Assembly: GCA_031552315.1 (NCBI GenBank)
Contig: JAVBMP010000069.1
Location: 1 to 12,693, forward strand
Direction: 5' to 3'
DNA length: 12,693 nt
From: JAVBMP01 sp031552315
GTDB taxonomy: Bacteria; Desulfobacterota; Desulfovibrionia; Desulfovibrionales; Desulfovibrionaceae
Positions 7,049-12,693 of this stretch are shown here, piece after piece. How positions within the stretch are numbered: the stretch's first letter is position 1; each line of letters begins with the position of its first letter. The notes below the pieces were generated by a model. The model had not been told where the DNA came from. It was given only the letters and a program-made list of their open reading frames with translations, and did no database searches. Made by a program: the position numbers and the translations under genes.

Positions 7049-7176
7049 GGAAATAATGAGCAGCGCGGCCAACTGCTGCGTCAAAAAAGATTTTGCTCGG
7101 GTCGAGTAGGGGAAGACTACACTCCCCTCGCAAAATCTTTTTTTCCTTGCATTTGGCGCACGCTCTCATTATTTCC
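7049..7176. repeat. Large imperfect palindrome centred on hairpin 1
   Basis: GGAAATAATGAG (7049-7060) is perfectly complementary to 7165-7176, and the midpoint of the pair (7112.5) coincides with that of the 61-nt hairpin inside it (7113). Between them 7061-7082 and 7144-7164 are partly complementary (AGCG and CCAA-TGC blocks). The whole 128-bp block could fold as one long hairpin in RNA or as a cruciform in DNA. Confidence 0.6.
7083..7143. repeat. 61-nt hairpin 1 with 33-nt conserved core; also terminator-like after srfA
   Basis: AAAAAAGATTTTGC (7083-7096) pairs perfectly with 7130-7143. The 33-nt core (7097-7129) continues as TC/TC mismatch, GGG/CCC, a TC bulge, GAG/CTC, a CA bulge, TAG/CTA and a 7-nt loop gggaaga. 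A T run (7138-7144) ends it, so it can act as an intrinsic terminator 37 nt after the srfA stop. The same core recurs at 7250-7282. Confidence 0.8.
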
Positions 7177-7183
7177 GGGTTGT
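7139..7183. repeat. 45-bp direct repeat, copy 1
   Basis: Identical over 45 bp to 7349-7393 (offset 210). It begins in the T run of hairpin 1 and runs through CCTTGCATTTGGCGCACGCT to CCGGGTTGT. A degenerate continuation, AGGGGC-GCCA---CAA-GG, follows both copies (7191-7210 and 7413-7432, 15 of 20 identical). Confidence 0.9.
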
Positions 7184-7235
7184 TCATAACAGGGGCGGCC
7201 ACCACAACGGCCCTTTTGCCCTGTGGACTGCGTCA

Positions 7236-7296
7236 GAAAATTTTTTTATTCGGGTCGAGTACCGTAAGAGTACACTCCCCTCATAAAAAAAATTTC
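7236..7296. repeat. 61-nt hairpin 2 with the same 33-nt core
   Basis: GAAAATTTTTTTAT (7236-7249) pairs with 7283-7296 with one mismatch; these arms differ in sequence from those of hairpin 1. The core 7250-7282 keeps the GGG/CCC, TC bulge, GAG/CTC, CA bulge and a 7-nt loop (cgtaaga). The inner pair next to the loop is C-G here and G-C in hairpin 1, a compensatory change. Just outside, TTTTGCCCTGTGG (7214-7226) is complementary to 7305-7317 with one mismatch, on the same centre. Both hairpins are preceded by CTGCGTCA (7076-7083 and 7228-7235). Confidence 0.8.
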
Positions 7297-7348
7297 CTTC
7301 CTTGCCACAGGCCAAAATTGCTCGTTGCTCTGTTGCCTGTGCGGAATG

Positions 7349-7393
7349 TTTTTTCCTTGCATTTGGCGCACGCTCTCATTATTTCCGGGTTGT
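7349..7393. repeat. 45-bp direct repeat, copy 2
   Basis: Second perfect copy of 7139-7183. A 52-nt segment (7297-7348) containing a CACAGGC/GCCTGTG stem (7306-7312, 7335-7341) separates it from hairpin 2, whereas copy 1 joins hairpin 1 directly. The unit order is therefore CTGCGTCA, hairpin, optional spacer, 45-bp repeat. Confidence 0.9.
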
Positions 7394-7435
7394 GCCCGAA
7401 TTGCTTATAGGTAGGGGCCGCCATACCAAGGGGGC

Positions 7436-7481
7436 CCGGGGGAAATCATTTCCCCCGGTGGGGCACGGGGCAACGCCCCGT
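7436..7481 (+). promoter_or_regulatory. Two tight GC-rich hairpins in the srfB leader
   Basis: CCGGGGGAAA (7436-7445) pairs perfectly with TTTCCCCCGG (7449-7458) around a 3-nt loop. Six nt later ACGGGGC (7465-7471) pairs with GCCCCGT (7475-7481) around AAC. The second stem ends 8 nt before AAGGAG (7490-7495), the srfB ribosome binding site. They could block read-through, protect a 5' end or control srfB translation. No recognisable riboswitch class and no clear promoter was seen in 7046-7500. Confidence 0.6.
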
Positions 7482-7500
7482 TAATTGTTAAGGAGTTGTA

Positions 7501-10500
7501 ATGGAAATACCAAAGTATAGTTACCCGGTCATTCTTATACCCGGCGGTTGCCCGCAGTTTTTGGACTTTGAGTTTGATATGGAAGCGATAGGCAAGGAAT
7601 TGAAGCTTACCCGTTACTTCTATGAGGAACCCCGGCTGGAAAAGCTGCCGGACGATATGCAGCGTCACAAGTTTATTCTGCATTGCCTGGAAGGCGATGA
7701 AGATGGTAACTATATAGACATGGTAAGCGGCAAACCAATGCCCGACCCTTCCTATGGCAAAAGCGCCAAAAATTGTCTGGAACCTTACTATGGCCAATGG
7801 GTTCCCCTGCCCGTGCAGCGCATTAAGGACAAAATAACCAAAGACGGCCTGCCGGTGTTTGAAGAAGGCCCCTCCAACTGGGCGCGTTGCTACCTTGCGC
7901 CAAGCGGGGGCGGCGCGAAGCTGCGCATGGTGCTTTGCTTTGATACCACGGTGGAAGAAATGCCGGCGGACGCCAATGGCCGCTATTACGCCCTTTCACA
8001 GCGCGATGTTACGGATAACGCGGCCTTTGGCCTGGCCTCGCATGTGCGCGACAACAGCTGGCTTTTGGGGGAACCATGGGTGGATGAATGGCTGCTGGCC
8101 TGTTATAATGAAGACTTGCAGCGCAAACGCCGCCGCCCCGGTGATGAATTTGTGCATGAACACCTGGCCGTGTACCTGACCTTTGTTGACCTGCTAAGCC
8201 GCATCCTGCCGGAAGATTTTCGCGTCAAGGTCATAGACCCCACAAGGGAAATACCCATAGACGTAGACCTTATTCTTGACCTGGGCAATGCCCGCACCAC
8301 CGGCATTCTGGTGGAAACCCTGCCCCAGCGCAGCACCAATTTGAATGACAGCTACCTGCTGCAAATTCGCGACCTTAGCTCGCCGGAACTGGTGTATTCC
8401 GAACCCTTTGACACAAGGGTGGAATTTTCTGAAGCCAACTTCGGCAACTATCTGTTAAGTTGCCGTTCCGGCCGTTCTTCCGCCTTCCCCTGGCCAACTT
8501 CGGTGCGCACGGGCATGGAGGCGGCCCGGCTTTCCACCCTGGCCAAAAATGCGGAAGGCACCACGGGCATGTCCAGCCCCAAACGCTATTTGTGGGATGA
8601 AAGGCCGTGGAAAACCACCTGGCGCATCAACGCGCATGGCGGGGAGGAACGCATGGCCGTGCGCGGCAGCTTTGCCCAGCAGCTTAACCAGGAAGGCACC
8701 CCCCTGATCTGTTTTGATGAGCCGGAAGTGCGCGGCAACAAAATTTTGCGCAAACAGGAACAGGAAATAGCCTTTGAGGCGGAATTTACCCGCAGCTCCA
8801 TCATGATGTTCCTGCTGGCGGAAATTATCATGCACGCGCTGGTTACCATAAACTCACCGGCCCAGCGGGCGCGGCGTGAACTGCCCGCCTTCCCCCGCCG
8901 TTTGCGCCGGGTTATCTTCACGGTGCCTTCCGGCATGTCCATTGCGGAACAGCGCATCTACCGGCGCTGGGTAAAGTTTGCCATACGCACCCTGTGGGAA
9001 GCGCTGGGCTGGGGCGCGCATTACATAAACCCCAGCAAGCGCGATGCCCTGAACAAAGGCAAAGATTACCGCCAAAACCCGGAATTGCATTCTTCTCTGG
9101 ATGAGGCCACTTGTACGCAACTGGTTTATCTTTATAATGAAATTTCGCGCAAATATTATGGCGAGGCGCACCAGTTTTTCCATACCACCGGCAAAATGCG
9201 GCCGGAATGTTCGCCGTACCATTCCCTGCGCGTGGCCTGCCTGGATATTGGCGGCGGTACCACAGACCTTAGCATAACCACTTTCACGCTGGACAGCGAC
9301 GCCGCGTCTTCCGCCCGCATCATCCCCAAAATTGAACTGCGCGACGGCTTTAACATCGCGGGTGACGACATTGTCAAAAACATCATCACAGACCATATCT
9401 GCCCGGCCATTGAAGCGGCCCTGAAGGCGGGCGGGGCGGACAAACCGGCCTATATACTCAGCAACCTTTTCGGGCGCGATGTAATAAACCAGTCGCAAGA
9501 AAGCAAAAACCTGCGTTCCCGCTTTGTGCGCCAGGTGTTCATACCCGTGGCTTACGGCCTTTTGGCGGCCTATGAAAATTCTGAACCCTTCAGCGGCGCG
9601 GCAGCGGAATTTACCCTGCAAGACTTTTTCCTGCCGGAAGGGGAAAGCCAGCCGGAAAGCGGCACAAGGAAGCACCGGCGCCCTTCGGCCCAGGTGCTGG
9701 GTTATTTGGAAGAAGAGGCCCGCAAGTATTGCTCCGCGCCCTTTTCCCTGTTGGATACCCGCGTGGCTATGGAACCGCAAAAAATCGCCAACTCCATAAA
9801 ATCCGTCACCGGGCAGATTTTTGAAAGCCTGTGCGAAGTGGTTCATCAATACAACTGCGACGTGCTGCTGCTTACCGGGCGGCCCAGCCGCCTGCCCGGC
9901 CTTATAAACGAACTGGTTTCCAAAATGGCCGTGCCGCCGGACAGGGTGGTGCCCATGTGCGAATACCGCGTGGGGGCCTGGTACCCCTTTGCGGACGTGC
10001 TGGGGCAGATTCGCGACCCCAAAACCACGGTTTCCGTGGGGGCCATACTCTGCGCCCTGGCGGAAGGCAACTTGGAAGGCTTTTCCTTTGATACGCGCAG
10101 CCTGGCCCTTAAACCGGGGGCGAATTATATTGGTGAAATGAACAATTCCGGCCAGATAACCGGCTCAAAGGTCTGGTTCACCGTGGATGAAAAGGCCTGG
10201 AAGGAAGGGGAGCTGCGGCATGAAGCGCGCCTTAACGGGCCAATTTCCGTGGGCTTTCGCCAGTTCCCCATAGAGCGCTGGCCCACCAGCCGCCTGTACC
10301 TGGTGGATTTTACAAATGAGGAAAAGCGCAAAAAGGCCTCTGGCCGCCTGCCCTACAAGCTGCAAATGGTTTTGCGGCTGAAGGACATTGAAAGCCTGCC
10401 CCAGGGCGAGGAAGTGGATGAAGGCGAGCTGTACATTGAAGAAATTAGCGACAACAACGACAACCGGCAAGATTTTGATGTGACCGTGCGCTTGCAGACC

Positions 10501-10554
10501 ATGCCCCTTGAAGAAGGCTACTGGCTGGATACCGGCGTTATCTTTACGGTTTGA
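7501..10554 (+). CDS. srfB: SrfB-family protein with actin/Hsp70-like ATPase fold
   Basis: A 1017-residue protein; AAGGAG lies 5 nt before the ATG. Residues 1-250 are family-specific. The ASKHA nucleotide-binding signature follows: phosphate-1 DLILDLGNARTTGILVE (about 256-272), phosphate-2 CLDIGGGTTDLSITTF (580-595) and the adenosine motif DVLLLTGRPSRLPGL (787-801), as in Hsp70, actin and StbA/ParM proteins. The large gap between phosphate-1 and phosphate-2 holds long inserts. The C-terminus (about 900-1017) looks beta-rich. Length and motif order agree with SrfB ('virulence factor SrfB', about 1000 residues). No signal peptide or TM segment is visible, so it is probably cytoplasmic. It lies 11 nt before srfC, clearly co-transcribed with it. 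It probably uses ATP to drive a conformational or assembly cycle; the client is unknown. Confidence 0.9.
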   Translation: MEIPKYSYPVILIPGGCPQFLDFEFDMEAIGKELKLTRYFYEEPRLEKLPDDMQRHKFILHCLEGDEDGNYIDMVSGKPMPDPSYGKSAKNCLEPYYGQWVPLPVQRIKDKITKDGLPVFEEGPSNWARCYLAPSGGGAKLRMVLCFDTTVEEMPADANGRYYALSQRDVTDNAAFGLASHVRDNSWLLGEPWVDEWLLACYNEDLQRKRRRPGDEFVHEHLAVYLTFVDLLSRILPEDFRVKVIDPTREIPIDVDLILDLGNARTTGILVETLPQRSTNLNDSYLLQIRDLSSPELVYSEPFDTRVEFSEANFGNYLLSCRSGRSSAFPWPTSVRTGMEAARLSTLAKNAEGTTGMSSPKRYLWDERPWKTTWRINAHGGEERMAVRGSFAQQLNQEGTPLICFDEPEVRGNKILRKQEQEIAFEAEFTRSSIMMFLLAEIIMHALVTINSPAQRARRELPAFPRRLRRVIFTVPSGMSIAEQRIYRRWVKFAIRTLWEALGWGAHYINPSKRDALNKGKDYRQNPELHSSLDEATCTQLVYLYNEISRKYYGEAHQFFHTTGKMRPECSPYHSLRVACLDIGGGTTDLSITTFTLDSDAASSARIIPKIELRDGFNIAGDDIVKNIITDHICPAIEAALKAGGADKPAYILSNLFGRDVINQSQESKNLRSRFVRQVFIPVAYGLLAAYENSEPFSGAAAEFTLQDFFLPEGESQPESGTRKHRRPSAQVLGYLEEEARKYCSAPFSLLDTRVAMEPQKIANSIKSVTGQIFESLCEVVHQYNCDVLLLTGRPSRLPGLINELVSKMAVPPDRVVPMCEYRVGAWYPFADVLGQIRDPKTTVSVGAILCALAEGNLEGFSFDTRSLALKPGANYIGEMNNSGQITGSKVWFTVDEKAWKEGELRHEARLNGPISVGFRQFPIERWPTSRLYLVDFTNEEKRKKASGRLPYKLQMVLRLKDIESLPQGEEVDEGELYIEEISDNNDNRQDFDVTVRLQTMPLEEGYWLDTGVIFTV

Positions 10555-10564
10555 GGTAAGCAAG

Positions 10565-12693
10565 ATGTCAATATACAAAGAAGATCAGGAACTTGTGGCG
10601 GCTTGTGAACGCCTGCTGGCGGAAAATGCCCAGGCGGAAAAATGGCTGCAAGATAACCAGACCCAGGTGGGGGCGGCGGAATTTGGCGCAAGCCAGGCGG
10701 AAATCAGAAGGGCGGAACGCCTCTTGCGCGGCTGCCGCCGGGCCGCCGGGCGCAAAATGTGCGTGGGGGTGTTCGGGCCAAGCCAAACCGGCAAATCATA
10801 CCTTATTTCCACGCTGGCCAAAAACGCCGAAGGCAAGCTTTGGGCCGTGCTTGGCAGCCAGTACCGCAATTTTATTGAAGAAATAAACCCCAAAGGCGAA
10901 AGGGAATCCACCGGGCTGGTAACCCGTTTTTGCGTTGACCAGCCCCCGGCCTTCCCGGCGGGCAAGCCGGTAAAGGTCAAGCTGCTTTCTGAAATTGACC
11001 TGGTTAAAATCCTTTCCAACGCCTACTACGCGGACGTGGAACACCCGGAAGAACCGGACAGGGAAGCCATTTTCAGCGCCCTGCGCAAGCTGGATTCCAA
11101 ACGCGGCGCCCTGCCGCAATGCCGCCTTGTCCCGGCGGATATTGAAGACCTGCAGGAATACGTGGCGGGCAACTTCGGCTCCAAACCCAGGGTACAGGCC
11201 TTGCGCCATTCCTATTGGGAAGCGGCGGCGGCGCTGGCCCCCCTGCTTGACCTGAATGGCCGGGCGGAACTGTTCGGCATACTCTGGAACGGCCTGCCGG
11301 AATTTGTGGAACTTTACAAAACGCTGGCCGGCGCGTCAGAGGCCCTGAATTGCCCGGAAGAAGCCTGGTGCCCGGAAGAAGCCCTGGTGCCGCGTGAAAA
11401 AAGCATTATTGACGTAAACACCCTGCACGGCCTGTTCAGCCCCGGCGACAGTCTGGAGGTAGAGGCGGACAACGGACGCAAGGCCTCTTTGCCCCGCGCC
11501 GCGCTTGCCGCCCTGGTTGCGGAACTGGTAATTTACATGCGCGACACCCCGGCGGATTTCTTCAACCATACGGACTTGCTTGATTTCCCCGGTTACCGTT
11601 CCCGTGAAAAAGTGGCGGACATAGCGGCGGAAGTAAAAGCGCCCAGCACGTTGGTGGAACTTTTTTTGCGCGGCAAGGTGGCCTATCTGTTTGAACGCTA
11701 CTGCGCGGAAAAGGAACTGACCAGCCTGCTGCTTTGCATCGGCCCCAGCACGCAGGAAGTAAAGGACTTGCCCATAGTCATAAACAAATGGGTGGCCCAA
11801 ACGCACGGCAACAGCCCGGAAGGGCGCAGCGGCAAACCCTGCTCGCTGTTTTTTGTGTTCACCAAATGCGACATGGCCTTTGAACGCAAGGCCGGGGCCC
11901 CGGATGTGAAGGACCGCTGGGATACCCGGCTGGAAACCGGCCTGCTGAAGCAATTCGGCCGCACGGTTGAACGCAACTGGCCGGAACAATGGGACAACAA
12001 CGGCGTATTCAAAAACATCTTCCTGCTGCGCAACCCCAAGGTGCGCTTTGACGCCATTATGGAAATGGAAGGCGAGCAGGAAAAGGGCATAAGGGCGGAA
12101 GCCGCGCCCTTTGTGGAAGAAGTAAAACGCGCCTTTTTTGAAGGCCCCCTGTGCCGCGCCCATTTCGCCGGGCGGCATGAAGAAACCTGGGACGCCCTGA
12201 TGAGCCTTAATGACGGCGGCATTTCCCACATACGCAACGCCCTTGCCCCCCTGTGCAACCCGGAATTGAAGCGCATTCAGGTACGCGCGGCGTTGCAGGA
12301 TATCCTGGAAAAGCTGCGCGCCTCCATAAGCCGCTACTGGCGGCCGGACGACGCGGAAGGCCGCCGCAAGGAAAAGCAGGAACTTTCCATGAAGCTGGCC
12401 GCCCGTTTGCTGGGCATGATCAAAACCGGCAAGTTCGGGCTGTTTTTGCGCCAGCTGGAATTGCGCGATCAGGAAATATACGACCTTTATCAGGACATAC
12501 GCTTCCAAATTCAGGCGGAACTGGCCGGGGCCGCCACCCTGGTTGAAGCTGAAAGCGGCGCGGCAGCCGCCCGGCCGGAAAGCCAGGTGGATGTTGCCGA
12601 TGACCTTGCCGAACTGTTCGGCGATTTTGCCAGTGGACAGATAGCGGAAGAAAAAAAGACCAGCGGGACGGAAGCCAAAAAAAGCGGCCCGCG
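10565..12693 (+). CDS. srfC: SrfC-family dynamin-like GTPase, C-terminus cut by window edge
   Basis: Open from ATG 10565 to the window end (709 codons, no stop). GAGGT overlaps the srfB stop 7-8 nt upstream. An N-terminal helical stretch (1-62) leads to the G1/Walker A motif VGVFGPSQTGKS (G71-S78), a G2-like ESTGLVTRF (114-122), G3 DFPG (340-343) and G4 TKCD (433-436). This is the order of P-loop GTPases with a long insertion between G2 and G3, dynamin-like in style. The rest is helical and charged (e.g. about 585-680), ending in an acidic low-complexity tail. Length and context fit SrfC ('putative bacterial virulence factor'), whose members run somewhat longer. An 18-bp tandem duplication gives CPEEAWCPEEA (263-273). 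It probably acts with SrfB in the cytoplasm or at the membrane; GTPase activity is inferred from motifs only. Confidence 0.85.
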   Translation, partial: MSIYKEDQELVAACERLLAENAQAEKWLQDNQTQVGAAEFGASQAEIRRAERLLRGCRRAAGRKMCVGVFGPSQTGKSYLISTLAKNAEGKLWAVLGSQYRNFIEEINPKGERESTGLVTRFCVDQPPAFPAGKPVKVKLLSEIDLVKILSNAYYADVEHPEEPDREAIFSALRKLDSKRGALPQCRLVPADIEDLQEYVAGNFGSKPRVQALRHSYWEAAAALAPLLDLNGRAELFGILWNGLPEFVELYKTLAGASEALNCPEEAWCPEEALVPREKSIIDVNTLHGLFSPGDSLEVEADNGRKASLPRAALAALVAELVIYMRDTPADFFNHTDLLDFPGYRSREKVADIAAEVKAPSTLVELFLRGKVAYLFERYCAEKELTSLLLCIGPSTQEVKDLPIVINKWVAQTHGNSPEGRSGKPCSLFFVFTKCDMAFERKAGAPDVKDRWDTRLETGLLKQFGRTVERNWPEQWDNNGVFKNIFLLRNPKVRFDAIMEMEGEQEKGIRAEAAPFVEEVKRAFFEGPLCRAHFAGRHEETWDALMSLNDGGISHIRNALAPLCNPELKRIQVRAALQDILEKLRASISRYWRPDDAEGRRKEKQELSMKLAARLLGMIKTGKFGLFLRQLELRDQEIYDLYQDIRFQIQAELAGAATLVEAESGAAAARPESQVDVADDLAELFGDFASGQIAEEKKTSGTEAKKSGP
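11351..11386 (+). repeat. 18-bp tandem duplication within srfC
   Basis: TGCCCGGAAGAAGCC occurs twice, 18 bp apart (11351-11365 and 11369-11383), giving in-frame CPEEAW-CPEEAL in the insert between G2 and G3. The near identity suggests a recent duplication. Confidence 0.75.

Noticed and set aside
7056..7109. 17-codon ORF (MSSAANCCVKKDFARVE) after srfA, preceded by GGGG
   Set aside because: It ends inside the hairpin core, and its start lies in an inverted-repeat arm whose mirror copy also yields an ATG, so the ORF is probably a by-product of the palindrome. A leader peptide cannot be excluded.
7083..7296. Integron attC sites, suggested by folded sites with extrahelical bases
   Set aside because: The RYYYAAC/GTTRRRY boxes are missing and no gene cassettes or integrase are present.
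7139..7393. CRISPR-like direct repeats
   Set aside because: Only two copies, 45 bp long with a 165-bp gap holding other structure; no cas genes in the window.
7093..7410. 105-codon ORF across the repeat island with a repeated FSLHLAHALIISGL peptide
   Set aside because: The peptide repeat simply reflects the 45-bp DNA repeat falling in the same frame (offset 210). The ORF starts within a hairpin, has no ribosome binding site, and the conserved feature is base pairing, not codons.
8854..9849. 331-codon minus-strand ORF inside srfB
   Set aside because: It covers the phosphate-2 region of srfB on the other strand; no motif and no ribosome binding site.
11336..12508. 390-codon minus-strand ORF inside srfC
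   Set aside because: It is antisense to the conserved GTPase frame, with low-quality composition and no recognisable motif.

Overview
The window looks like a chromosomal segment from a Gram-negative, Desulfovibrio-like (Desulfobacterota) bacterium. Support is indirect: moderately GC-rich coding sequence, a diderm protein set (lipoprotein with lipobox, periplasmic trypsin-like protease, signal peptides), an SrfA/SrfB/SrfC locus, and small beta-rich modules resembling those at the N-termini of large type I secreted adhesins in that group. The lineage is an inference; no rRNA or tRNA gene is present.

Left part (1-3250). A ribbon-helix-helix antitoxin-type gene (24-263) has no intact toxin downstream, only an 18-codon ORF overlapping its stop codon. 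Facing it on the minus strand are two overlapping genes (1130-1420, then 319-1152) that carry one and two copies of the same ~80-residue module; the second has a signal peptide. Upstream of them, behind two hairpins, is a minus-strand cytoplasmic alkaline-phosphatase-superfamily hydrolase of sulfatase type (1609-3165). Its usual formylglycine cysteine is replaced by threonine, so it may be a phosphoesterase. A good promoter lies upstream of it at 3216-3243.

Main part (3467-12693, plus strand). A glycine-zipper lipoprotein (3467-4330) is followed by a single-pass membrane-anchored serine protease (4431-5672) that nearly abuts an SrfA-family protein (5681-7045). After a 455-base spacer come SrfB (7501-10554; actin/Hsp70-like ATPase fold) and SrfC (10565 to the window edge; dynamin-like P-loop GTPase, C-terminus missing). 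SrfA appears to cross the inner membrane, with an N-terminal cytoplasmic domain, one TM segment, a KPEP/KPQP linker and a six-cysteine C-terminal domain, so it could link cytoplasmic SrfB/SrfC to the periplasmic protease and the lipoprotein. Srf proteins were first described as SsrB-regulated factors of Salmonella. Their biochemical job is poorly understood, and a trans-envelope ATPase/GTPase machine is an inference from this layout.

The most unusual non-coding region is the srfA-srfB spacer (7046-7500). It holds two 61-nt hairpins with the same 33-nt core but different 14-bp arms that still pair, including a compensatory base-pair swap inside the core. Each hairpin sits at the centre of a larger imperfect palindrome. 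The spacer also holds a perfect 45-bp direct repeat (7139-7183 and 7349-7393) and two tight GC-rich hairpins just before the srfB ribosome binding site. This looks like a repeat family or structured-RNA element that interrupts what is usually a compact operon.
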